Notes: generated by a model not told the origin, from the letters alone. A stretch of 40,165 bases of DNA from Chlorogloea sp. CCALA 695 (GCF_003003885.1 NZ_PVWN01000044.1:1-40165), one strand, 5' to 3'. Counted from the stretch's first letter, positions 23,966-32,781 are shown. Numbers and translations are program-made.

Positions 23966-24267
23966 ATCTGTTAACTGGCAAAGTAACATAAATTTATTGA
24001 TAATAAATTATTTAAATTTTGGCACGGTGCTTAGGGTTAATAAATCTTCCCTCAAGTTCTCTCTACAACTTACTATTTTTTTACCAGGAGCATTGATAAT
24101 CAGATCCCTTTCAAAGCGCAGACATGACAACAGGGAAAATTTGAAACACTTAGACACCACACATTTGTGTTAGGGTAATCTACCGAAAATTAGGGTTAAA
24201 GCATAGTTTTTCCAGGGCGAGTTTTTATTGACTCTAGAGCGGAATAGTAGTATTACTTAATACGAAC
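23966..24267. other. Intergenic region after wzc
   Basis: A perfect AT-only hairpin, AATTTATT 23991-23998 and AATAAATT 24002-24009, lies 25 nt after the wzc stop, followed by ATTTAAATTTT; it could act as a weak terminator. The remainder up to the IS5 remnant shows no gene. Confidence 0.3.
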
Positions 24268-25058
24268 CTATCCCAGTAATAAAATTCTGTTAATCCAAAT
24301 GTGAATTGTTGCCAGGGAAACAAAAGCATTGAAACAGGCAGAAATTCTTTCCCATCGAACAACAAGCCTACGGCAAGAGCGTTGAAACCATGCAAAGCAT
24401 CGTTCTTGTTGAAAACGTGGCACGGATATTTTAATTGGTCTAACTCGATTTTTCTTCGCCAAACCGTGTTCGTTTTGGTAACTGTGGTCTAATACCACGT
24501 TTGCATAGAACCGCACGCAAATCCTTGCAATCATAACCTTTGTCCGCCGCCAGTAATTTAACTCGTTTGCCATTTCTACCAGGTTGATTATTTTTAACCA
24601 GGAGGCGGTCAATTAGCGGTATCACTTGTTCTCTCGTTCACTACTATCAGCTCGCACGTGTGCCACAAGAGAGAGGCATACCATTACCGTCTGTCAGGGT
24701 ATGAATCAATATCTCTTTACCCTTATAACCATAGGCAACTTCTTCACCACCGCCTTTTCCAGGGGGAAAAAGAGCCGCGAAGTCTGCCGGGCGGAATCCT
24801 CCGTCCGGCGAGCTTCGCGTTTATCGCCCCATAACTCCAGTTAATTAATCCGCTCTCGGAGGCGATTCCTAATATTCGTGCTTGTAATCGTTCCAACGTT
24901 CCATCAGTTTCCCAACGTTTTAGCCATTGGTGCGTTGAACTTTTTGATGCCTAGATTTCTCCACTGGCTACATCACACCAACGGCAGCCCGTAATCAATA
25001 TCAACAATCGATTACTGCCTAGCTTGTAACTTTTATTGTTTGGTTTAGGATTGAGCAT
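24268..25058 (-). pseudogene. IS5-family transposase, decayed
   Basis: On the minus strand from ATG 25058: MLNPKPNNKSYKLGSNRLLI, then ITGCRWCDVASGEI and a stop. Further frames give SSTHQWLKRWETDGTLERLQ, LINWSYGAINARR, and GKGGGEEVAYGYKGKEILIH. Then follow IDRLLVKNNQPGRNGKRVKL with LLAADKGYDCKDLRAVL, and finally PIKISVPRFQQERCFAWFQR and RRLVVRWERISACFNAFVSL to TAG at 24268. These are the ordered conserved blocks of an IS5-family transposase, with several frameshifts, stops and small deletions. It separates wzc from the downstream sugar genes. Terminal repeats were not found. Confidence 0.75.
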
Positions 25059-25300
25059 TTTTAGTGATAAAAATATTACTTCTGCACCATGCCCAGAATT
25101 TTTATATGATTTTTATATGATTTTTATATGATTTTTGCCTATTGTCTAAATTGTTTAAATAAGGTAGCTTACTTGAACATAGAAATTTACCAATTTTCAT
25201 AGATAAAATTGCCAACACAATTGGTATTTAAAGAGCGAAGCAAACAATAACTATCTAATGCTTTAATTATATATCTCTGAAAAATAATAATTTTTTAAGT
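25059..25300. other. AT-rich intergenic region with an 11-bp tandem repeat
   Basis: ATTTTTATATG is repeated three times head to tail (25098-25108, 25109-25119, 25120-25130) followed by a partial fourth unit (ATTTTTG). The rest, beyond the IS5 remnant, is AT-rich with no gene. Confidence 0.6.
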
Positions 25301-25306
25301 ATTAAG

Positions 25307-25343
25307 TTAACACCCTAATTGATACTATTAATTAGGATGTTAA
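25307..25343. repeat. Inverted repeat 1 upstream of the WcaI-like gene
   Basis: TTAACACCCTAATT (25307-25320) and AATTAGGATGTTAA (25330-25343) are inverted copies with a single mismatch (13/14) around a 9-nt spacer. It lies 14 nt from the second, perfect palindrome. It may be a regulatory protein site or an RNA hairpin in the leader. Confidence 0.6.
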
Positions 25344-25356
25344 TTTAATCTTTAGT

Positions 25357-25402
25357 CAATTAACTATGATTAACTCTTTGAAGAGTTAATCATAGTTAAT
25401 TG
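25357..25402. repeat. Perfect 22-bp palindrome upstream of the WcaI-like gene
   Basis: Left arm 25357-25378 starts CAATTAACTATGATTAACTC; right arm 25381-25402 is its exact complement, with only TG between them. The arms are AT-rich. The structure ends 48 nt before ATG 25451. Transcribed, it would form a 22-bp hairpin with a tiny loop. The following sequence (GATTTGGAC) has no T-run, so a simple terminator is unlikely. An operator, a protein-bound cruciform or a small mobile-repeat relic are alternatives. Confidence 0.75.
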
Positions 25403-25450
25403 GATTTGGACACTTCTGACTTGCCAAATAAAACTTTTTAAATCAAATTT

Positions 25451-26968
25451 ATGCGTTTTTTAATCTACGGAATCAATTACGCTCCTGAACTTACCGGGGT
25501 CGGCAAATATACAGGAGAAATGACAGAATGGCTTAAAGCTCAGGGGCATGAAGTTCGGGTAGTTACAGCACCGCCGTATTATCCAGCTTGGCAAATAGGA
25601 GCAGGCTATTCTGCAAGGCGCTATTGTAAGGAGTTTTTGCAGGGTGTTGAAGTATGGCGATGTCCATTGTGGATACCTCGTCAGCCTTCAGGACTCAAAC
25701 GCATTCTACATTTAGCTTCTTTTGCAATTTCTAGCTTGCCATTAATGTTGTGGCAAGGGTTATTCTGGCGACCTGATGTTGTATTTGTAGTCGAACCAGC
25801 TTTTTTTTGTGTAATAGGAGCCTTGCTTACAAGCCTTTTGAATGGAGCCAAAACATGGCTTCACATTCAAGATTTTGAGATAGATGCTGGATTTGAGATG
25901 GGTATTTTACCTTCCTCTAAATTCCTGCGCTCTCTAAGTATGACAATAGAGCGTTGGTTAATGAATCGCTTTAACCGCGTATCGACTATCTCTGATCGCA
26001 TGCTCAATCGCTTGAAAGTTAAAGGAGTTGATATGTCTAAATGTGTATATTTTCCTAACTGGGTAGATACAGACAACATCTATCCACTACAAAAAACCAA
26101 CATTCTGCGAAACCTATTAGACATCCCCTCAGACACTTTTGTTGCTCTTTATTCGGGTAGCATGGTAGAGAAGCAGGGGCTAGATATTTTGATATCCGCC
26201 GCAAAACTTCTGGCAACAGATTACCCAAAGATTCTATTTGTTCTGTGCGGCGAAGGCTCTGCCAAAAAGCGGCTTCTAAAATTAGCCACGGGTATGTGCA
26301 ATATACGTTTTCTGGATTTACAACCTTCAGAGAGACTGAATGCATTACTAAATCTCGCTAATGTTCACTTGCTTCCCCAGATTCCCGATGCCGCAGACTT
26401 AGTAATGCCTTCCAAGTTATTAGGTATGTGCGCTTCAGGACAACCCGTGATTGGAACGGTTCACTATGGTACTCAAGTTGCCGAACTATTAAAAAACTGT
26501 GGAATTGTAGTTTCACCTGGAGATGTAACAGCGATATCAAATGCAATTGTATATCTAGCAACACATCCTGATCAATGTCATAAATTAGGTCAAGCTGCTC
26601 GTCAACTTACAGTCGATCGCTGGCATAAGGAGAAAGTTTTGCAGCAGTTTGAGCGAAAGCTTGTTGCGTTGTACCCATCACCAATTCTAGAAAATATCAG
26701 TGTTGCCCCTGCGATTTTCAGTTCCCTAGAAACAGATATTCAAAAAAACATTCTCCCAACAGCCCAAAATAAACCCATTGGTAGTTACCTAGTTGAGTCA
26801 GGACTTATCACTAAATTACAACTCGACATCGCTCTGACAGACCAACAGATCACAGGTATGCGGTTAGGAGAAATTATAGTTGAGTATTCCTGGCTTAATC
26901 AATTAACTATTGATGAGTTAATGAGTAATGTAGTTCTACCTGAAAGGGAGGCAATACTAAAGCAGTAA
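25451..26968 (+). CDS. WcaI-like glycosyltransferase with C-terminal MshEN-like domain
   Basis: Residues 1-410 are a GT4 enzyme of the colanic acid WcaI group: NYAPELTGVGKYTGEM (9-24), TAPPYYPAW (about 39-47), LHIQDFEIDAGFEMG (about 137-151), FPNWVDTDNIYP (about 201-212), LYSGSMVEKQGLDILISAAK (about 233-252) and PSKLLGMCASGQPVIG (about 320-335). Residues 411-505 are extra. They hold two 24-residue units, 442-465 (PIGSYLVESGLI...ALTDQ) and 471-494 (RLGEIIVEYSWL...), separated by exactly five residues. This is the tandem motif of GspE/PilB N-terminal MshEN domains, some of which bind c-di-GMP. In unit 1 R is replaced by P442; in unit 2 G is replaced by S480 and the last Q by V494, so binding is uncertain. 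WcaI family members lack this tail. Confidence 0.88.
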   Translation: MRFLIYGINYAPELTGVGKYTGEMTEWLKAQGHEVRVVTAPPYYPAWQIGAGYSARRYCKEFLQGVEVWRCPLWIPRQPSGLKRILHLASFAISSLPLMLWQGLFWRPDVVFVVEPAFFCVIGALLTSLLNGAKTWLHIQDFEIDAGFEMGILPSSKFLRSLSMTIERWLMNRFNRVSTISDRMLNRLKVKGVDMSKCVYFPNWVDTDNIYPLQKTNILRNLLDIPSDTFVALYSGSMVEKQGLDILISAAKLLATDYPKILFVLCGEGSAKKRLLKLATGMCNIRFLDLQPSERLNALLNLANVHLLPQIPDAADLVMPSKLLGMCASGQPVIGTVHYGTQVAELLKNCGIVVSPGDVTAISNAIVYLATHPDQCHKLGQAARQLTVDRWHKEKVLQQFERKLVALYPSPILENISVAPAIFSSLETDIQKNILPTAQNKPIGSYLVESGLITKLQLDIALTDQQITGMRLGEIIVEYSWLNQLTIDELMSNVVLPEREAILKQ

Positions 26969-27270
26969 TCTAAAAGGCTTTTCTGCCTAAATCAGTCTTA
27001 CCTTTCGAGATTAAAGGATTTTATTACTTCAAATATTTTTGCAACAGAACCGCTTTAGCTGCCTTAAGTGTATTACGATAGTTAGGTAATAATTAGTACA
27101 TAAGTTTTTTGTTGGATAGAGTAGTTGCCTAGGTACATTGAGACTCGTTTTTCGATTTGCTTGGTAAGCACATGAATTAGGGTTCGGGGTGTCAAATAAA
27201 AAGCCTTTAGAGTATTCCTACTCTTATAGTAAGGTTTATAGCAATCGGCTCCATAATTTTTAAAGAAGAA
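26969..27270. other. Intergenic region, no gene
   Basis: About 300 bp without a plausible gene. A short AGAGTA-TTCC-TACTCT hairpin is present near 27210-27226. No promoter boxes can be fixed. Confidence 0.3.
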
Positions 27271-29532
27271 ATGAATAAGCCAATTAATGATGGAATACTC
27301 TTAGCTCAAGCACAGAGCGCTCCCCAGACGCTCTTTACGACTCAGACACCTGGGTTTGAATGGAGTGACGGCACTCCCTATGAACTGGGGATGAAGTTCC
27401 GGAGTACCAAAGTAGGAAATATTACTGCAATTCGCTTTTGGAAGGCAGCTAGTGAGAGCGGCATCCATGTGGGCAGAATTTGGTCTGCAAATGGTTCTCA
27501 ACTAGCAAGCGTTACTTTCTCAAATGAGACCGCTTCGGGTTGGCAGCAGCAAGCTCTCAGTGAACCGCTGAACATTGAAGCCAATACGACCTACATAGTG
27601 AGTTACACCTGTAATAGTTATTCTGCTATTACATTAGGTGGATTAGCAAGTGTAGTCGTGAATGGGTTTATCAGCTCAGTTGCTGACGGCAACAATGGAG
27701 TGTACGGTCAACCAGCAAATTCTTTCCCAACCAATTCTTATCAAAACAGCAACTATTTCTGTGACGTAGCATTCGTTCCTAGCAGTATGATTGTCAAGGT
27801 AAGCGGAGATAGTCAGACTGGTGCGGCAGGAGCTAGTTTACCAAACCCGTTAGTCGTGCAAGTCAAGGATAGTAGTGGCAACCCCCAGGCAGGCGTTACA
27901 CTCAACTTTGCTATAACTAGCGGCGGGGGTTCAGTTTCGCCGCTCAGTGCGATAACTGATGCAAGTGGTCAGGCGAGTACGGTACTAACCCTGGGGACAA
28001 CAGATGGTATAGAAAACACTGTAAGTGCGACGGCTCTTGGCATAGGTAGTATCACTTTCAGGGCTAAGGCTTTGCCAAACAACCCTAATTCGATCTTTTT
28101 GGAAAACCAGAAACCTGGCACTACAAACTGGCAGATTACTGACTACAGTACAACAGAGATTGCTGGCTATGCCGGTGCGCCCAGTGTAAATAAGGGCGGT
28201 TCGCTGCCGATAAAAGTTTCTTTAGGACAGCCGGGGCAGCTCAAAATTGATGTCTACCGTTTAGGTTACTACCAAGGTCAAGGGGGTCGATTAATAGTTA
28301 GTAGTGGAACTCTCAATGGGATCACTCAACCTGCATGTAGTTTCGACAGTGCTACCCGCCTGATTGAGTGTAACTGGTCAACATCCTACACCGTAACGGT
28401 GGGAGCTAATTGGATTAGCGGTCTGTACGTTGCCAAATTGACCGATCTGGCAACTGCTAAACAGTCACAGGTGTGGTTTGTGGTCCGCGATGACAGCAGT
28501 ACCTCTAACATTGTCTTCTCAAGTTGTTTTAATACGTTCCAAGCTTATAACAATAGTGGGGGCTACGGTCTATACCCCTGGAACAGTATTAACGGTGAAA
28601 GAAGCTTCAAAGTGTCCTATGATCGACCATTTGCTCAAACCAGTGCAAGTTCAGCATGGCTATATGACTCAATGACTCGTCACCAGCGCCATATGGTGTA
28701 CTGGCTGGAGTCTCAAAGTTATGATGTCAGCTATATTACCAACTTAGATATTCAAAATAACCCACAGTTGTTGAGACAGCATAAGCTATACCTATCCGTC
28801 GGTCATGATGAGTATTGGTCGATGGCAGAGCGCAATGCTGTGGAGCAGGCTCGTGACGCCAATCCACCAGTTAACTTAGCATTTTTCTCTGCTAACACCT
28901 GTTACTGGCGAGTGCGATTTGAGAACTCTAGTGCAAATAATGTTCCCAACAGAATAATGGCTTGTTACAAGGGTGCTACGGATCCGGTGTTACCAACAAA
29001 AACGTTCCGGAACACTCAAATCAACCGTCCTGAAAACGCATTGCTAGGAGTGCTGTATACGGGTGAAGACTATTATGGTTTGTATGATACATCGAGTAAT
29101 TTATACAATCCCTCCTACTCAGGGTACGACTTTATAGTGACCAATAGTAGCGATCCCTACTATGCCAATACAGGTTTAGGCAACGGTAGTGTATTACCAG
29201 ACTTGGTAGGCTTTGAATGGGATGCAGTTGTTAACAACGGCTTTACCCCAAGCAATCTAGTTATTCTGTCCTCTTCGCCTGTGAACCAACCGTATCCCCT
29301 CGATCTGGAGATTCCCCAGCCCTATCCCAAAGTTTCAAATGCAGTTCGCTACACCGCTCTTAGCGGTGCTAAGGTGTTTACAACAGGATCGATTCATTGG
29401 ATGTTGGGGTTAGATTCTAGCTTCTGCGGCACAACTCAAGTAGATTGGCGTGCCAAGCAAATTGCAGTCAACGTACTAGCAAATATGGGCGCAAAGCCTC
29501 AAACTCCAGACGCTAATATGATTGTGCCTTAA
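27271..29532 (+). CDS. DUF4082 / Ig / N,N-dimethylformamidase-like protein
   Basis: ATG 27271 follows AAAGAAGAA, a plausible ribosome site; no ATG, GTG or TTG start lies between it and the upstream in-frame stop at 27208. Three domains are visible: DUF4082 (about 20-170: PGFEWSDGTPYELGMKFRST, ITAIRFWKA), a bacterial Ig-like domain of Big_1 type (about 177-270: LVVQVKDSSGNPQAGVTLNF, TDASGQAST), and a domain like the N,N-dimethylformamidase large subunit (about 275-745: LENQKPGTTNWQI, VYRLGYYQGQGGR, FNTFQAYNNSGGYGLYPW, LYLSVGHDEYWSMAERNAVE, FFSANTCYWRVRFE). The start LLAQAQSAPQ looks like the end of a signal peptide whose hydrophobic core is missing, so export is uncertain. The amidase-like domain may act on an amide in the polymer or matrix; this is inference. 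Confidence 0.78.
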   Translation: MNKPINDGILLAQAQSAPQTLFTTQTPGFEWSDGTPYELGMKFRSTKVGNITAIRFWKAASESGIHVGRIWSANGSQLASVTFSNETASGWQQQALSEPLNIEANTTYIVSYTCNSYSAITLGGLASVVVNGFISSVADGNNGVYGQPANSFPTNSYQNSNYFCDVAFVPSSMIVKVSGDSQTGAAGASLPNPLVVQVKDSSGNPQAGVTLNFAITSGGGSVSPLSAITDASGQASTVLTLGTTDGIENTVSATALGIGSITFRAKALPNNPNSIFLENQKPGTTNWQITDYSTTEIAGYAGAPSVNKGGSLPIKVSLGQPGQLKIDVYRLGYYQGQGGRLIVSSGTLNGITQPACSFDSATRLIECNWSTSYTVTVGANWISGLYVAKLTDLATAKQSQVWFVVRDDSSTSNIVFSSCFNTFQAYNNSGGYGLYPWNSINGERSFKVSYDRPFAQTSASSAWLYDSMTRHQRHMVYWLESQSYDVSYITNLDIQNNPQLLRQHKLYLSVGHDEYWSMAERNAVEQARDANPPVNLAFFSANTCYWRVRFENSSANNVPNRIMACYKGATDPVLPTKTFRNTQINRPENALLGVLYTGEDYYGLYDTSSNLYNPSYSGYDFIVTNSSDPYYANTGLGNGSVLPDLVGFEWDAVVNNGFTPSNLVILSSSPVNQPYPLDLEIPQPYPKVSNAVRYTALSGAKVFTTGSIHWMLGLDSSFCGTTQVDWRAKQIAVNVLANMGAKPQTPDANMIVP

Positions 29533-29618
29533 AAGTATGTAATCGAGGTGCAAAACATTGTTGCCATCTCTATTAGCTTTTGCCTATTCCAGTTTTCCGA
29601 GTAATAAGAGTAGAACTT

Positions 29619-30641
29619 ATGAATTTTAGAATAAAACGCCGACGATTTGGTCAGTTAACGATTGTTAGCGCTGCTACAACTTTGCTCGCCAAACTTGAAT
29701 CCAAGGTTTTTGCACAACAGTTATCAGAGCAGCTTTATGGTGTGATCTTGACTCCAGCTAGTAAAGCCATAACAGAAGACTCCGTTGATGCTACCTCTGC
29801 TAACACTACCCCGGCAATTATCATTTATTCCATAGATTTAGCAACCTTAGCAACTGCTGAAGAGGCTTTAGTTGCCAACATCTCCGCACTCACTGTTGGC
29901 AATCAGCAGGAAACAACGGAGACGGTCGCTAAAGCTCTACTTGTTAAAAAGCCCAGCGAGCGGATAACTGCTTTGACTGTATTATCCGACAACACTTTTG
30001 TGATTGCTGCTACCGCTGCTACCAAGCAGGGTACTTTCAGTCGCCTCCTATTTACTGAACCTGCTACAAAGAGTAGGGTAAAGGCGAAAAAAGGATTAAA
30101 AGTCAAAAAAACCAAAAACAAGAAGTATAGTACGGTTGAAAGTTTGGTAGTAGTTACTACAAATGACAAAAAAGGAGACCAGATCCTTGGTGTAATTAGT
30201 CTAGCAGAAGGCGGACCGCCTTTTGAGTTGGCATTTATTAATCCTACCTCAGGTCAAGTAGATGCCAGTAATCAGTTGGGTTTGCCACAGATTCTACCAA
30301 ATCAGCGACTTAGTAATCTTACTCAATCTCCAGATGGAACCATTTACGCTACTAGGTGCGATGCTGAAGGTGTCCCCCTTTTAGTGAAGCTAGACCTAGC
30401 GAACAAATCGCAAATTACTGGCAAAGGAAAGATTATCAGGTTGGTGAACTTGAGCTTCAACAACAAACCTCTAGAAAATGACTTGGTAAGCCTAGCCTTT
30501 TCTTCCGCAGGTCAATTGTTTGCGCTTGCTGATCCCAACAATGAGAAAACTAATTCCCTATTCATTGTGGATGTGAAAACTGGAGAACTAAAATTCCTAA
30601 GAAAATTCGCTGTCGATAAGATTACATTTGCGCGAACGTAA
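29619..30641 (+). CDS. Tat-type exported propeller-like protein
   Basis: The frame is open from 29580, but ATG 29619 gives a good twin-arginine signal: KRRRFGQLTIVSAATTLLAK (residues 5-25), ending near VFAQQ. AAGAG lies about 10 nt upstream. The mature part (about 310 aa) has propeller-like strands: LTVLSDNTFVIAATAATKQG (about 115), LSNLTQSPDGTIYATRC (about 230), LVSLAFSSAGQLFALADPNN (about 289) and SLFIVDVKTGELKFLRKF. A very basic stretch, KAKKGLKVKKTKNKK, lies at about 153-167 and may contact anionic polymer. No enzyme motif is seen. It lies 86 bp after the dimethylformamidase-like gene, so both may be exported together. Confidence 0.65.
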   Translation: MNFRIKRRRFGQLTIVSAATTLLAKLESKVFAQQLSEQLYGVILTPASKAITEDSVDATSANTTPAIIIYSIDLATLATAEEALVANISALTVGNQQETTETVAKALLVKKPSERITALTVLSDNTFVIAATAATKQGTFSRLLFTEPATKSRVKAKKGLKVKKTKNKKYSTVESLVVVTTNDKKGDQILGVISLAEGGPPFELAFINPTSGQVDASNQLGLPQILPNQRLSNLTQSPDGTIYATRCDAEGVPLLVKLDLANKSQITGKGKIIRLVNLSFNNKPLENDLVSLAFSSAGQLFALADPNNEKTNSLFIVDVKTGELKFLRKFAVDKITFART

Positions 30642-30763
30642 GAAAAGATTGCTTCCTGAGTATCGAAGAATAGTTGGATGACGGCTCATTGCTCAAAGCG
30701 TAGGAGATAAAGTCTTGAGACAATTCCGGAAGATCACGCACGAATATCATAAAGGTTGAAACA

Positions 30764-32080
30764 ATGTCTGATACAGCAATTCGAGTTGACAACCTAAGTA
30801 AGAAGTACATCCTGAGCCACCAACAGGAAGGATACAGCAGTTATAAATCTTTGCGGGAATCGATCAGTAATGGCGTTAGTTCCCTAAGTAAAAAATTGCT
30901 TAAGCCTTCTAGCAAAAAAACATATAATTCAGCCTGTGAAGAGTTTTGGGCATTGAAAGATGTCTCATTTGAAATTAAGCAAGGCGATCGCATTGGGATT
31001 ATTGGTAGCAATGGCGCAGGAAAATCAACTCTACTTAAAATTTTAAGCCGTGTTACTGAACCAACAAATGGACGTATTGCTATTAAGGGTAGAGTCGCAA
31101 GTCTCTTAGAAGTGGGGACAGGTTTTCACCCAGAATTGACAGGTCGGGAAAACATTTATCTCAACAGCGCCATTCTAGGGATGGGCAGGGCGGAGATTAA
31201 AAAAAAGTTTGATGAAATAGTCTCTTTTGCCGAAGTTGAAAAGTTTTTAGATACACCTGTTAAACGCTACTCTTCAGGGATGTATGTCCGCTTGGCTTTT
31301 GCCGTAGCCGCTCACCTAGAACCTGAGATTTTAATTATCGATGAAGTGCTTGCCGTAGGAGATGCCAAATTTCAAAAGAAGTGCTTGGGGAAAATGAGTG
31401 ATGTTTCTGATAAAGAAGGGCGTACCGTCTTGTTTGTTAGTCACAATATGGCAGCGTTAAAAAGTCTCTGTGATCGAGCCATACTTCTCAAGTCAGGATG
31501 TTTAATAACTGATGGAGAAACTCATGATGTTATATCTCATTATATAGAGTCTGACAATAACGACTCTTTATCTCTCTTAAGAACCTGGGATGATATTGAA
31601 ACTGCTCCTGGTAATGATAAAGTCCGCCTGTATCAAATTGGGGTAGTTCCAGAACACGATGACTCATCACTAAATCAGATTACAGTTATAACTCCTTTAA
31701 AAATTGAATTTGAGTATTGGAATTACCTCGAAGGTGCTTATCTAAATTTGAGCTTAAATCTTTACACCTCAGAGGGAACTTGTGTATTTAATTCAATTTC
31801 AAGCTCGATTACTTGTCCTTCAGGGCTAATTCGAGGGGTTTGTTACATTCCTGGAAATTTTTTAAACGATGGAAGTTATCAGATTACAATGATGATTGTT
31901 CAAGATACTTCAACTGTCCTTTATATATGTGAAAATTTATTGAGTTTTACTGTGCATGATGTTGAGAGAGATTCCAATTGGTATGGCAAGTGGCAAGGAA
32001 TAGTTCGCCCCAATTTGGAATGGCAAGTAGAATTTAAAAATAAATTGGAAGCCAAACAAACGAAAAAAATAAATGATTAA
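30764..32080 (+). CDS. wzt: Wzt-like ABC transporter ATPase with C-terminal sugar-binding domain
   Basis: The N-terminal ABC domain is complete: Walker A IGSNGAGKSTLL (about 81-92), ELTGRENIYLNSAILGM (about 124-140), signature YSSGMYVRLAFAVA (about 168-181), Walker B ILIIDEVLAVGDA (about 188-200) and H-loop FVSHNMAALK. Residues about 280-430 form the Wzt C-terminal beta-sandwich (GVVPEHDDSSLNQITVITPL, FEYWNYLEGAYLNLSLNLYT, GVCYIPGNFLNDGSYQITM), which in Wzt recognises the modified non-reducing end of the O-antigen. Its permease partner Wzm, normally directly upstream, is not in the window. It may power export of a second polymer, use a permease elsewhere, or act with the neighbouring methyltransferase in chain capping. 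Confidence 0.88.
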   Translation: MSDTAIRVDNLSKKYILSHQQEGYSSYKSLRESISNGVSSLSKKLLKPSSKKTYNSACEEFWALKDVSFEIKQGDRIGIIGSNGAGKSTLLKILSRVTEPTNGRIAIKGRVASLLEVGTGFHPELTGRENIYLNSAILGMGRAEIKKKFDEIVSFAEVEKFLDTPVKRYSSGMYVRLAFAVAAHLEPEILIIDEVLAVGDAKFQKKCLGKMSDVSDKEGRTVLFVSHNMAALKSLCDRAILLKSGCLITDGETHDVISHYIESDNNDSLSLLRTWDDIETAPGNDKVRLYQIGVVPEHDDSSLNQITVITPLKIEFEYWNYLEGAYLNLSLNLYTSEGTCVFNSISSSITCPSGLIRGVCYIPGNFLNDGSYQITMMIVQDTSTVLYICENLLSFTVHDVERDSNWYGKWQGIVRPNLEWQVEFKNKLEAKQTKKIND

Positions 32081-32723
32081 GAACATGAAAATATCTGAAA
32101 GTGTAACAAAAATTATGAAGAAGCGCTTAACTTTCTATAACAAGTATATAGCTAAAAAGACTATGTCAAAATTTCAAACACCTTACAAGCTCAATGTGGG
32201 GTGTGGAAGTAATAAACATATAGGCTGGCTAAATCTAGACTTAGAAGGCGATCCAAATATTGTTGATATTTTTTGGAATGCTGCTCAAAAGTTTGAATTT
32301 ATGAATGATAACTCTTGTAGTCTTATTTATTCTGAGCATTTTTTAGAACATTTACCTATTGATCAGGGAGTTAACTTTTTAGCTGAATGCTATCGCCTCC
32401 TTGAAAATGGAGGATCTTTGCGTATCGCAATGCCTTCACTTGAGTATGTAATTGCTAAATATAATTCTGAAGATTGGCATAGTCAGGATTGGTTAACATG
32501 GCCTGAATATCAGTTTATTAAGTCACGCGCTGAAATGATGAACATTTGTTTTCGCTGGTGGGGACATCAATGGCTATATGACTGCGAGGAATTACATCGG
32601 AGATTGTATGAAGCTGGCTTTGAAAAGGTCAAGGATTTAAGTTGGGGCTATAGTGATGTGCCAGAACTTCAAAACCGTGAAACTCGTAAGGACTCTCTGC
32701 TGATTTGTGAAGCGCAAAAATAG
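32073..32723 (+). CDS. SAM-dependent methyltransferase
   Basis: Overlaps the ABC ATPase gene by 8 nt; ATG 32085 is an alternative start. SAM-binding motif I is KLNVGCGSNKHIGWLNLDLE (about 38-57), the acidic loop follows as EHFLEHLPID (about 88-97), and NGGSLRIAMPSLEYVIAKYN (about 111-130) is motif IV-like. This group is common beside Wzt genes in sugar-polymer loci. A possible role is terminal methylation of the chain recognised by the Wzt C-terminal domain, as known in some O-antigen systems; here that is inferred from the coupled position. Confidence 0.8.
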   Translation: MIKNMKISESVTKIMKKRLTFYNKYIAKKTMSKFQTPYKLNVGCGSNKHIGWLNLDLEGDPNIVDIFWNAAQKFEFMNDNSCSLIYSEHFLEHLPIDQGVNFLAECYRLLENGGSLRIAMPSLEYVIAKYNSEDWHSQDWLTWPEYQFIKSRAEMMNICFRWWGHQWLYDCEELHRRLYEAGFEKVKDLSWGYSDVPELQNRETRKDSLLICEAQK

Positions 32724-32781
32724 CTATATATTATTTCACGAAATGATTCATCCAAATGGCTTGCTTTTTTAGGTTAAAAAT

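Noticed and set aside
25098-25140. Tandem ATTTTTATATG units considered as a CRISPR array
   Set aside because: The units are only 11 bp and directly adjacent with no spacers; no cas genes are present.
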